From assembly GCA_000827495.1 (NCBI GenBank), contig KN817766.1, positions 1-20,286 of the forward strand: a DNA stretch of 20,286 nt, given 5' to 3'. How positions within the stretch are numbered: the first letter of the stretch is position 1; each line of letters begins with the position of its first letter. The position numbers and the translations under genes are program-made. The DNA is from Hypholoma sublateritium FD-334 SS-4. Lineage: Eukaryota; Basidiomycota; Agaricomycetes; Agaricales; Strophariaceae. Under the pieces are notes generated by a model, which was given only the letters and a program-made list of their open reading frames with translations, did not search any database and was not told the origin of the DNA. Shown one piece after another: positions 1 through 10,391 of this stretch.

Positions 1-1655
1 CAATCAAGCTAGCATAATAATTTCATTGCTTGTTTCCTTGCTTGCACGCTGCAATCCAAGCCCTACCATGTTTTTTGACTCATACTTATGCTGTCAATGC
101 TTGGCGCAACCAGTGCCTGGCACGCGCACACAGCGCGTAAGCTGTCCGTCTGACTGCGTCATGGTCGGCAGCGCGCCCCGGAACAACTCCACCATACTAA
201 GTGATTCTACTTTCCGGGCACCACTTACCGTGTTTCCACCAGCGCTAACGTACGTTCCACTAGACAGACGACGGCGAACCGCACGGCTGGCGCCTGTTGT
301 GTAGGCATGCAGAGCGCTGTGAGCTCCGCGGAACTCTTCCCTGGATCAACACTCCCTGGCCATGGATCAGCGCTGTCGTCTAGCACGTAAGTGTACGGTG
401 GCGAGACGCGCGCGTTGTCGACGATGACAGACAGACAAACGAGGAGCTGCGGTGGGTTAGTCAGGGCTGCACAACAATATGAATAAGTACGCATCGTCGC
501 TCTAAGCCTTCTATATCCCTAGCTGACTGACTGGAGCAGCACGCCCCGCACAGCGCCCAAAGAATTCCCTCGGTGCCTGGGGTTTTTTTTTTCAACGGTC
601 TCGAGTGCTGCTTAGCAGTCGAACGCCAGCACCAGCGCCTTGTCGTGCGCCCCTAGACAGACGGCAGTGACTATGTAGGCACGGCGCGCCGCGCGCTGCG
701 AGCTCCGCTGATATCTGCCTCGTCGACCTGTATTTGCATAGGTGTTTCTGTGACGGGGCGACGTGGTCTTGTCTGCTGCATGTAGCTGCTGCGCTGGCGT
801 TGAGTAGTGGCGGTGGGACTGTGGTCAGTCGTCGAATGCATGCGAAGGTATTGATGGCGCAGGGTAGAGACGGAGCCCTGTCCACGGTTAATGCCACTTC
901 CGGTGTGACGGTGTCGTACACGACTCGCACCGTCCGCATACATTGGTCTGGCTGAGTCTAGCAGACGCGTCGCGGCCCCACATCGGCGGGCGTGTGTTGG
1001 ATGGGGATGAAGTAACGGTATTGTGCTCCTCGCAGATGCACTCCATTTTTTAAGCACCTCTTTTCCGGCCGTAGCTACTCGCGAGTGCGACGGTCATTTC
1101 TTGAAGCGCTGCCGCTCTTCCATCATGCTCGTGTACGATATTGTAACCCACCCACCACTGCTTGTTATGTCTTATCATAGGATAAGAAAATACATACTCA
1201 AAAATGAATAGTATGTATATATCTACATATCCTGAATACCGCAAGGAAGGCGTGGGCCGCCGAACGTCACTCCGATAGTAAACAGGTCAACCGTCAACCA
1301 ATAAAATATGTAGTTGATGACCTTCCCAGGCACGAAATAGCGGACGAGTTCTGGTTTGGCTTTCTTCTTATGAAGCCCGTTGTTTTGCATTTCCCGCTTC
1401 CTGTTACGCTGTACTCTAGCTGGATATAGAGAAACCAGAGATATGCACGAGTACTAAGTACTTAATCCCCCGGAATTAACAGAGGCTCACATGACTTCAA
1501 CGCTGAGGCCTATTATGTAATAATGTCCCACGCAAGTCAATTTCCTGCTAACTTATCAACTTGAACTTGAAGCTTGAAGCTCCATTTCGGTTCAAGTCGA
1601 AACTTGGTCGGAACATCTTCTCCTAGTAACTATAAAGTACGCTTACTGCGGTATC
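1..1655. other. Intergenic, with a diverged GC-rich repeat pair
   Basis: I recognise no gene here. Open frames on both strands are short and show no family similarity or convincing splice structure. The first kilobase is GC-rich. Two stretches about 370 bases apart (roughly 255-330 and 650-710) look like diverged copies of one sequence: both have a CTAGACAGACG-type motif, then TGTAGGCA, then a GAGCTCCGC-like end. From about 1160 the base composition turns AT-rich, towards the promoter of the RING gene. Confidence 0.5.
1559..1655 (+). promoter_or_regulatory. Putative core promoter of the RING gene
   Basis: A TATA-like TATAAAG lies at 1631-1637, about 20 bases before the ATG at 1656. Upstream are CTTGAA-type repeats and an exact 8-base inverted repeat, ACTTGAAC at about 1559-1566 against GTTCAAGT at about 1591-1598. 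The close TATA-to-ATG spacing would give a very short 5' leader. Promoter function is inferred from position only. Confidence 0.35.
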
Positions 1656-2751
1656 ATGCCTAAAATTCCCCATGTCCGTACCTCTGGATCTTCTGGACGA
1701 CTTGATCGTCAGCATCAGGGCCGCAGCCTAGGGCGAGTATCCAGGGAGGGTAACCTGAGCCCACAAGACTGGGACACATTATCAATATCTGACTCCGAGT
1801 CCCACTCTGAGGAGCCGGCACCAAAAAATTTACAGAACGCCACGTCCCGCCCACCACGCGCCTATCAAAATCTGGGAACGATAGAAATTACCACGGATGA
1901 GGAGTCCGATTCACTATCAGACATTAAAAAAACAGTAGATCAACTCGCCAAAGTAAGGACAGATATTCCAGATGCTGGTTGAAATTCCAACTTTTCTTCT
2001 ACCCACAGGATAATCTTGAGACTAGACGAGCTCTGCAAAAGGTCTTAAATGGGATGAAAAGCATCCAAAATGAAGTCCAAAAATCCAAAACATCTCTGAT
2101 AGAGACACTACAGCTTGAACAGCCTGCTAGTGTTGATAAAATCTTACTGGTGTGTTTCAAATCTGGTGCTGGGATTTTTTTTCCATGGTTTGCTAACAAA
2201 TCATTCAATTCAGCCCTCTGCTCAAGTCAGTATTGACTGCGCAATTTGTACAAGCCATATGCAGGTACCAAGCACGTAAGTTAGCATTATAATATCAACT
2301 AAATTTTAATTAACATCATTCCCTTAGTATCACCGAGTGCGGGCATACATTCTGCCAGTGTTGCCTGGTCCAGTGGTTTACGCAAATAAGGACAGAATAT
2401 GCTACTGCCCACCCAAACTGGGAACACCAAAACGATGGCAGGGAATATATGAAATTCTTGCAACAGGTATCACGATATCCCCGACTTTCTAGGCAATGCT
2501 TGCCAGTCCTCCGCGAAATCTTAAAGCGCTATATACCGAAGTCACCAGAATACACTTGCCCAACATGCCGAGTGCAAGTTTTTTCAGCCCCTACTGAGGC
2601 GCTTGCTCTCAGGGATCTCATCCACACCATATCAACTGCGACCTCGAAGCCTCATGGTAACTCTCATGCTGTAACCAGGCAGTCCCAGCCACAAGCTAGT
2701 TCGGCCCCATGGGACAGTTTTTTTGCCAAAAGAACGGCATCTACACCATGA
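1656..2751 (+). CDS. RING-finger (C3HC4) protein, probable E3 ubiquitin ligase
   Basis: Four exons: 1656-1952, 2009-2149, 2214-2275 and 2328-2751, joined by introns of 56, 64 and 52 bases (GTAAGG..CACAG, GTGTGT..TTCAG, GTAAGT..CTTAG). They give one open frame of about 307 residues. Residues 1-95 are polar, serine- and acid-rich and probably disordered. Residues about 90-145 are helical and charged, with coiled-coil character (RRALQKVLNGMKSIQNEV). The RING starts at CAIC (Cys155, Cys158), continues through ECGHTFCQCC (Cys171, His173, Cys176, Cys179) and closes with CPTC (Cys244, Cys247). All eight zinc ligands are present. The loop between the sixth and seventh ligands is about 64 residues, longer than in standard C3HC4 rings. 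RING proteins usually recruit an E2 enzyme to pass ubiquitin to a substrate; the substrate here is unknown. The tail of about 60 residues is polar. The gene looks intact. Confidence 0.82.
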
Positions 2752-3311
2752 GCGACCAGCTTGAATTTATAGATGGCAAGAGAATAGTGAATAGTGCGTC
2801 CATTCTGTCCCATATATATCTTGCCACCAGTGGACACGCAGTTACCTATTAGCTCAAAGATGCATTGATATTGATGGAGGTTGTACATATGCAATTATTA
2901 GCCTGATTGTAGATATCATTTGTCAAATTTTCATAGTACTTCTTGCTGAATAAAAAATGTGAGTCAGCAACAGGGAGCGGAACTTTTGGCATCCAATTAT
3001 CTTATCTACTCATTAATCAGTATTTGATGCAAGGCTCGAAGATATCATGAGTACGAGTAATTCATTGAAAGAAAACTGTCGCACAACCTTGGGGCCAACG
3101 CCCGTATAGGAACTTAGAGTAGTGGAACTAAAAAACGTGGTACACGTAATTGCGCCAGGTACGCCTCTACCACACGATGTGTGCGGCGGAGCTGCCGAGG
3201 AGGTTCACCTGAAACATACTTGACGTTGGCGACGAATGACGCAGAGGAAAGTGTGCAGGTAGAGAGCGATGTCACCAGGGCTGAAAAGGTGAAACGCAGG
3301 GCGCTTTGAGC
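2752..3311. other. Intergenic, no recognised feature
   Basis: This AT-leaning spacer follows the RING stop. I see no gene, RNA or repeat in it beyond a trivial GAATAGTGAATAGTG tandem near 2790. The 3' ends of the RING gene and of the truncated minus-strand gene should both lie here. Confidence 0.4.
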
Positions 3312-3873
3312 TTAAGCACCTGGTCGAGGCATTTCTGCATGGTACAACCGAACTTCCAAACGACGAATAGCATCACGAGGGTGTACGGATGATTCTCGCC
3401 GACTATGGTGCCGTACCTGAACATCGAGAACAAGGCTAGGCGGCACGGTACCATCCCTGACAATGACTAGGCAGTTGTACATGCGTGGCGGGAAACTTCC
3501 ACCCATTTGGCTCTCGGGTAAATGAATATAGCATGAGCCATGTTTCTCAAGATGCAGAATTTGCGTAGCAATTTGCCTACAACTTAACACCCTTTCCTGA
3601 GTGGATATTCAATAGACGATGCGGAGATAGACCTGGGAAACTTACCACTCTTTCTGCGAATCCGCGAACTCTTTTTGCATCCCAGAGCAATGCATAAGGA
3701 ATCTCGAAGTACGTGTAGTCATAGTTGTCGTTGCCTGGCTCGCCGATTCCCAATATTTCCATTTCAGAGGTCAGTACACTAAGAGATTTCCTAGGGTATT
3801 GGATGTAGAGATAATATGACCTGTCCTGGAACAACCGTTCGAGAACAACTAGACGCGCAAGGCCATTTGGCAA
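3312..3873 (-). pseudogene. 5'-truncated gene of unknown function
   Basis: Two exons read cleanly on the minus strand: about 3873-3646, then 3596 down to at least 3417. They are joined by a 49-base GTAAGT..CTCAG intron (3597-3645) in phase 0, and the second segment is exactly 60 codons to the next possible donor (CAG/GTACGG at 3416). The encoded protein is aromatic-rich in the middle (NDNYDYTYFEIPYALLWDAK), followed by RQIATQILHLEKHG. I do not recognise the family. If the last donor is not used, the frame runs to a stop at 3312. No ATG is available: reading upstream, the frame meets a stop near 3899, just inside a dispersed repeat that begins at about 3872. I infer that the 5' end was lost or displaced at that junction. 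Continuing frames downstream (3272-3463) may hold a further exon. Confidence 0.45.
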
Positions 3874-4222
3874 AGTTGGGAGGTCCCGCGCATAAAGCTA
3901 ACGTCAAATCAATGAGACTGGCCCAGCTATCACACACTCAAACGTACACTTTCGTCTAGCGCACCTCTGCGCAAATCAGGATGCCAAATTTCCCAGCCTC
4001 GCTGAGCGTACTTCACTAGCCTAGTTTCATCGTCAACGACGTCAACGATGCAGTACGGGATGAAAGAAGAAGCCGTGGAAAAATGTTGGAAGCGTTGTGA
4101 TATTACTCGGCAAATTCGTTCCGGACGATCATGGCCCGGTAGCCGTTCCGAAAGTTCGCGGGGGTTTGATTGTATCGCCTTGTAATTTACACGCCTTCCC
4201 TCCCTTTGACGAGCCACCATGA
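3872..4222. repeat. Dispersed repeat, copy 1
   Basis: This shares two blocks with 9362-10067 in the same orientation. Block 1 (3872-3956 against 9362-9446) differs at about 10 of 85 positions by eye and starts at AAAGTTGGGAGGTCCCGCGC in both. Block 2 (about 4041-4222 against 9889-10067) is more diverged but collinear, sharing GATATT-CTCGGCAAAT, CCGGACGAT and a GACGA-CCACCATGA end. The spacer between blocks is about 85 bases here and about 440 in the other copy. The element type is unknown; no transposase or long terminal repeat is visible. Confidence 0.7.
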
Positions 4223-4282
4223 AAGGGCATTTATCAACAGTCGACAAAGCTCCAAACCACCATGAAAGAGCGCTTATCAACG
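4214..4282 (+). repeat. 43-base-period imperfect tandem duplication
   Basis: CCACCATGAAAGGGCATTT.. at 4214 recurs as CCACCATGAAAGAGCGCTT.. at 4257. About 26 bases of each unit align with three or four differences. The pair sits exactly at the downstream edge of repeat copy 1, so the repeat end itself may have been duplicated. Confidence 0.55.
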
Positions 4283-4296
4283 GTAAGGCCTCTCAA

Positions 4297-4982
4297 ACCC
4301 TCAAAGATCACGCAAGGCTCGCTTTGAGAAGATTAATCATATATGTTGGCAAACTATCTATCCCCCCATTCCACTCGACTATAATGCCAAGCTCAAGTAA
4401 ACCAACCTCGCGATTACCGCCGTTCAGCCCAACTCCTGTAATATTGTATTCTACAAACTTTGAGCCATGCATATGAAATTATAAAGCCTTCGACTGTGTA
4501 GGCCTCGACGCCACAAGTACACAGTGGCGGAGTTTGGGCAGTTCGATTCTCTCCGAAGCTTCAATAGCAACTTGAGCAGGCGTCCCTTCACCAAGAGCGG
4601 TATTCAAGGCCCCGTTGTATAGGTTTTATGGGGAGTTTTCGAGGCTGGTGAGCGTCATACATACATGAGCCGCCTACGCGGATTGGCCAGAATACCGTTT
4701 GCGAAATGTGCCTCATTTTTTGATTAGCACCACCGGCTCGCCCCCTTTCATTGCTGACTCTTTCGCCTCGACAAAAGAGCCTGACCTCGATTTTCTTACC
4801 TTCCTCCCTCCTCAGACAACCGTTCTTAGGCTCATTGTTATTGGGGTGGTCGTTGGGAGAACCCTTGATCTTGCTGCAGAGGTTATACATGCTATTTACT
4901 CTGCATCACTCCAAACACGGCCAGGGGAGCGTCTGGGAGCGTCCATTCCTCGCTTCTCCCGGGCCATAGTCACATGCTCTCA
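4297..4982. other. Intergenic, no recognised gene
   Basis: Short frames exist on both strands, but none has splice structure or recognisable similarity. The region lies 3' of the minus-strand DUF6534 gene and should contain its transcript end. Confidence 0.4.
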
Positions 4983-7276
4983 TCAATCCAGAAACTCCTG
5001 TGCAGTGGGAGTCGAGATTGATATCTAACGGCAGAGTACGAGTCAGCACGCTGTAGCAGCTATCTAGCACAGGACCGCGTACCTCCGCCTTCTCGACGTC
5101 GTGCTCATGGTCCGAGTTCGTGACGAACTGCTTTGTTGTGTCAAATTTGATTGATATACCCGTAGCACGCTCCTTCAAAGCATGTAGAAAATCAGCCTCC
5201 ATGGAGAGCCACCGACTCATGGACAACTCACCCGCGATGCCATGTGCCCGCCCTTCGGGAACGTCTGCAGCGAGACCATTGCAGTCCCGTTGCCGCTCCC
5301 GGTGTGCACCGCGTTCCCAAGGTTGCGAATCATCCTGCGCGCATTGAGCGTTGCTAGTAGCGAATTTGTGTACACTGTCAATGATTTATCATTGTTCGAT
5401 CATGTCAAAAGAATACGGTCACGAAAGACTTACGGCGGCCGATGCAGAAGAAGAATGAGATATAGAGGAAGGTTTCCCCTGCGCACACGATCTAGAGCGG
5501 TCGTAAATGAAAAAATAGGGGCCGGCTGCGGAATGGGACGAGCGCGTACCGAAATGAGGGACGCGATTGCACAGAGGCTGCGATCAGAGAGTACAAAGGA
5601 AGAGACGTCAGCGCTTTCGTCGCCGGACCTCAAGCGCACGTGATTACCTCGTCAAGCCGCCGGTGTTAACTGAGAACAAGATCTGCGAAACGCGGGGATG
5701 CATGTGACGTCAGTGCTTCATGATTGCTGTCGCGAAAGTAGAAGCACGCACGAGTTTGTTAATCATGGTGTTCGACCTGATAGATGGCATCGCGCCGATG
5801 TTAACTTTGTCAGCGGAGGCCCTGGCACGCGGTAGCGTGGAGATGATAGCTACCTGGAAAACCCGGTGCGTGAGAAGTGGAGGTTGAAGCAGAGTGTGGC
5901 TGCAATGAGGACATCCCCAGCAGCTGCAAGTGCGTTGACTAGGATCGAGAGATACTGAAATTGAGTTCAGCGGTGTGAACTTTGCGATGGATTTCGCTAT
6001 CATCTGACCTTGAGGCTTTCGAGTTGGGCGTAGGTTGTCAAATGAAGCCTGGATATGAATTGCCTGACAGTGAGAACGAGAACGATGAGCTTATCTGGTA
6101 TACTGACGACATTGACGTGAACGCTTCGAGTAGGACGTCACACAAGCATCAATCCATATCAGACACGCTGACTAGTTGCATTTGCTCACCAACAACACAA
6201 CCTGGTGGAGCACAATTAATATTTGAAGATTTAAAATGGCACAAAAATGGTACCTACCGAATTCTCCGAGGACCAATAATCCCTGGGAGTACAGAACAGC
6301 ATTATGTCGAGACCATCGTGACAGCAAGTAGATTTCAGTACTTACGACAAAGCTCATCCAAAGCTTTTTTCCATTGCTCACTAAAACAAAAACAAAATGA
6401 TCCTATGATCATCTTGGTGGGAAGGTAGAAACTCACGTCGCCACACACGCATGGCGAGGAAGCTGGATTATCGTCAGAAGTGCAAAAGTACAGACCCATT
6501 TTGGTCGTACCTTTGGACGAGTAAAGCGGTAAATCCCTGCTCTCGTTTTAACCACAGTTTTGGTACAGCGAGTCGGGAAGACTTACATTGAAAATTACCT
6601 CAACCTTGATGGAGGATAAGAAAGCCGCTTGCATACTGTAATAAGATCGAATCGCGCTCACCAGCATGCTCCTATATAAGATAGCGAGATAAGCTCACGG
6701 CTAAAATGATATAAAAAGTGTCTTAATCGAGAAGACTTGCCATACGATGCGGTTGAGACTAGCCTGATTTCCCCAGTTTGTAATCGTATAGGTGTATACT
6801 AGAGGTGAAGGAGCACATCAGAACGGCTGTCGTGGTCTCGACAGGAACAGGACAGATACCGGTGTGGGTGATCAAACATTGGTGCACTGTGTCAAAAATC
6901 AATACAGCCCCGACCTGAAACCGTGTATTTGCGAATGGAAAGCGTGCTAAGAGGATGCACGTACTTACCAAAATCTTAATTGACCAATTGTCGTTTTGAT
7001 GGCCAAAATAATACCATGCCTGAACAGCAGAGACTACGATAGACGAATAGTAAGCACAGTTGTCTTCCCAGCCTTTCTTTAGAGAAACTGACTTCCGTAG
7101 AGTCTACACAATGGATTTGAGACGGGTTTCTCAAACAGAAATTGAGCGAGACTCACACAGCGGCCACGACTACACCTATAAACGCTGCTCCTAGACTATT
7201 GAGAGTAGTCGTCAGTTTCGAGAAGGGCTCTCGAGACTCGCACCTACGTGTCGTCGAGAATGAAAGGACGGTCCAT
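4983..7276 (-). CDS. DUF6534 integral membrane protein, highly fragmented gene
   Basis: At least 17 exons assemble into a DUF6534-type fungal multi-pass membrane protein. Exons read with confidence: 7276-7248, 7195-7157, 7103-7093, 7033-6969, 6914-6860, 6798 to about 6741, 6536-6511, 6462-6437, 6380-6346, 6282-6258, 6201-6190, one ending at 6009, 5954-5854, 5776-5752, 5682-5648, 5577-5550, 5491-5434, 5374-5232, 5172-5083 and probably 5024-4983. The N-terminus begins MDRPFILDDTLGAAFIGVVV. Later landmarks are AWYYF, DTVHQCLITHTGVYTYTITN, GFTALLVQSFLAMRVWRLSN, LVNALAAAGDVLIAATLCF, RTGFSRSNTMINKL, NTGGLTSLCAIASLISI and GRLYTNSLLATLNARRMIR. These match the family order from first helix to the C-terminal NSLLATLNAR signature. 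The tail is hydrophilic. Exon joins around 6580-6741 and 6050-6189 are unresolved. The molecular role of DUF6534 proteins is not established. If the last intron is not used, the frame ends at 4906. Confidence 0.8.
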
Positions 7277-9361
7277 ATCGAAAGGAACAAAAAAGAAGAG
7301 AAAGAGGGGAGTGCGACCAAAGTTCGTATGTATGAAGAGCCAGCTAGTGTCGGGAGAGCGATGAATGCTAGCGAATAATGTAGCTCCCAGTTATATTGAG
7401 GCGCTTCCAGTAATAAAAAAGCATGATAACACGCGCCTTGACACGAGACGTGTTAGGAAAGAACTCCACGCATTGTCCTACCAATTCCGTCTGTTGCTTT
7501 GCGAACACACTCTTATCACGAGGACTTTATAGGTTGACCCTCGCGCGCATACGGACTATATAGACGGGAACCGCGAACCTTTCTCGAAGCGAGAGCCCTA
7601 CTGAGCGAGACAGATGGGTCCGAAAATCTCTATCTGGCTTCCTGGAAAGTGATTTTAGGAAGTCCTTATCTCGAGAATGGTGACTAGTCTACACGTGCTG
7701 GCCGACTGTGGTGGAATTTTAAGACTATATTTGCAAAAGCATGGCGCGAGGCGTCAGTTCAATCGTCGTCGATCACATTCAGGATTCCACGGCCAATTCC
7801 TACTACCCGTGACCGAGAGAGCCGCGTGTGAATGTCGCGCAGAGCTGGCTAGGGAGTAGCGTACACTGAGAACTAGTACTTTTTATACCTTCGCGGCTCG
7901 GCCGGTAAAGTTTGAACGCATGAACGAGTGCTCGGACTGGCCAAGACTGTCATCCGCATTTTAGCCCTGCTATTTATTTGCTTGCAAACACTCACGGCAC
8001 GGCGCAAGCTAGCTTTCAACTTATCAATTCATAACAGACATCGATGACTAGTGGCGGTTTAGCCGCTTGATTCTCTTTACGCCGCTTATAATGTGCGAAG
8101 CTTGAAGCTGCCCGGTGAAGGCGTACCCGCATCTTTAGCCTACAATCTTCTATTACAATATTTGAATAGCAGCTGAGCTTCAGCTAGCTCTTCCTGCCGA
8201 AGTATCGCTCGGCATTCTACTCTACGATCGCCACAATCCGCATTTAAGCTTCAAGTAGCACGATGCAGAAGCAGGAGAAAGATAGTAAATTGCATATCCG
8301 TCCAAGTACTAGAGCTGGTGTTTATGCGGTCCTCGCCTACATGAACATCAGTGGATAATAAGGCGAGCAAAAAGAATGGACATACTGAGGACGTAGCCGC
8401 AAAAAGTCACTATCTTCATCAAGAGAAGGATCACTTACTTGGGCTCGCTTCAGCGCCGCTTCCCCATGTGGCCACCACAACGCCAAAAAAAGGAACACCA
8501 CCATCAGAGAATGGATCATGGAACACGCTCAATAGCGAGCGCGACGCGTTGGCGACGGGGCGTTGCCAGACCCTTTATCACGAAATTAACATCTTCTGTA
8601 GTCGTATAGATAGTAATGCCATGAATTTTATTACTCATTACCTCTAAGCCCATGTCCGAGTCACAAAGCAGAACACAGAACCTGTCTAATACTAACGTTG
8701 ACGAGAGCGGAAAACTCTGCGAAGGCCCGGGGGTTCATATTGAGCACGCCAGTTGCAGCATCTGGGGTGAGAGACTATCACTCGACGGGGAGACGGAAGG
8801 TTTTGAACCCGGACCGTCATGGTCTACCAGGCGCGCATTATCAAAACGTGCATGCGTGTCAGCGGCAGGCATATGACGCACCATAGTACTGTAGGAGGGG
8901 CGGCCAGGCACCACTGGCGTGACAACTCGTTCGACAGCGCAAAGACGCGCAACAGCTCAAGAGTCGACATCGTTGGGCGCAGGTGCTGGTTATACACCAT
9001 TATTGAGTTCTATGTGACATAGCAGTGCGACGCGATATACCTGAGCTCCGTGCTCGTGAAGTCCCCAGATGTTAGATATATTTCTTTCTCCCACGAGGCG
9101 TCAGATTACCTGAGTAAACACCTACAGTCTGTTCATTTGTGTGATGTTGCCACCAAGAATCATGATCGACTTATCAACGCATCTTATCCACAGATTGCAG
9201 CGATAGTCAGCGCCAGCAATCCGATGGAAAAGTCAAGACGCTGAAACGTAATGTTACGGCTGAATTGCAGATGTGGTCAGTAAGCAAATAGAAAGACGAT
9301 CCCGCGCCTCTTACCGATCCCAGGAGCAACAACCTACGGAGCGGTTGAAAAGAGCATTGAA
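7277..9361. other. Long intergenic stretch, no recognised gene
   Basis: The first hundred bases are purine-rich on the plus strand, which is a pyrimidine tract upstream of the minus-strand DUF6534 start, as in many fungal promoters. Frames at 8351-8647 and 8652-8876 (+) are open, but I find no splice-linked extension, family motif or clear codon pattern and do not call them genes. Nothing else recognised. Confidence 0.4.
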
Positions 9362-10067
9362 AAAGTTGGGAGGTCCCGCGCATGAAGCTAACGAAAAATC
9401 AATAAGATTGGTCCGGCTACCAAACACCCAAACGTACACTTTCGTCAAGTGTCCAGGACAAAGAGAGAAAATTTGGAAAGACAATGGAAAGAGCGAGTTC
9501 GCAAACACGCCATAGAGCATTGTGCGCGACGCTATGTCAATTTCATACCAATATTGCTCGGTTCGACATACACGGAGAAAACGCTTTATCCATCTTTTAC
9601 GAGCAGAGTTACCTACCGACCCGCAGGTGCAATCTGCGCTCGGTACCTGTAGCGACGCTCGAAAAGACACACAGGACTTGACAGGGCGTGCATAATCGAC
9701 GAAATGAAAATGAGAATAGCTATCGGTAATTTAGACATTAGAAGAGGCGTGTCGCTGCTCCTCGTCTCGTCTGTGAGGGACAATGTCGCTCTGGTGATCG
9801 TCTCGTCTTTGAGGTTATTTTTGTTCGGTTTTCCTCTGAGAAAGAGCCTAAGGCCAGAGGAGGTGCTCAAAACGGTGTGTAGGACGCTTTCAACGATGTG
9901 GTGCAGGACGAAGAGAAGGGGCCTGGGAAAACGCTGGGGACGCTGTGATATTGCTCGGCAAATGCTTCCCGGACGATGGTCCGGCAGCCGGTTCAAAATC
10001 CGCGAGGGGTTTGATCGTTGTCGCCTTCAAGTTCTCACGCCTTCCTACTTCTTGACGAACCACCATG
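9362..10067. repeat. Dispersed repeat, copy 2 (longer)
   Basis: This is the second copy of the element at 3872-4222, with a spacer of about 440 bases between the shared blocks. Block 1 reads in the same plus-strand frame in both copies (KLGGPAH-AN-KS, then TQTYTFV); here that frame is open from 9273 to 9515, while copy 1 stops right after TQTYTFV. Near the downstream end is GGTTCAAAATCC (about 9990-10001), which resembles the B box of RNA polymerase III promoters but has one extra base. A SINE-like origin is possible but unproven. Confidence 0.65.
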
Positions 10068-10391
10068 ACACGACTTGTTCATTCACAGGCATCCAAGAAC
10101 CTTAACGAACAATGAAATTCTGACGCAGGAGCGATCGCTATATGGGGTGATCGATGATTGTAATCAGGAAAGGGAGGAAGGAGGCGCTATGCAAGAATAC
10201 TGAATAAGGCGAGTCGCGAATGTTTATTGAAAGGGACACGCCAATTCTTGGTCAGTACAAAGGTCGCCCGAGGAATACGAAGGACCTTTGTTACGCCTCT
10301 TTTTCAATACAAACAACAAACTTCAACTCAAAAAGCGGCGCGCTGCTCCCCTAGACTTCCCTGGAATCTTCCTTCATTTCTCTCTCTAAGT
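10068..10391 (+). promoter_or_regulatory. Spacer and probable WD40 gene promoter
   Basis: No gene recognised. From about 10340 to 10390 the plus strand is rich in C and T (CTTCCTTCATTTCTCTCTCT) directly before the proposed ATG at 10392, a common arrangement upstream of fungal start codons. No clear TATA box was found. Confidence 0.3.

Noticed and set aside
3930..4280. 116-codon minus-strand frame
   Set aside because: It lies within dispersed repeat copy 1. The partly similar minus-strand reading in copy 2 (9613-9996) reflects nucleotide similarity of the repeat, not a known protein.
5982..6428. 148-codon plus-strand open frame
   Set aside because: It lies antisense to several DUF6534 exons that are joined by canonical introns and keep family motifs; the plus-strand product matches nothing I know.
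8790..8830. GGTTTTGAACCCGGACC, a T-loop-like sequence on the minus strand
   Set aside because: No acceptor stem, anticodon arm or D arm could be folded around it, so it is not a tRNA gene.
8351..8876. Two adjacent plus-strand frames (98 and 74 codons)
   Set aside because: No motif, no splice-linked extension and no promoter-like context; kept as intergenic.
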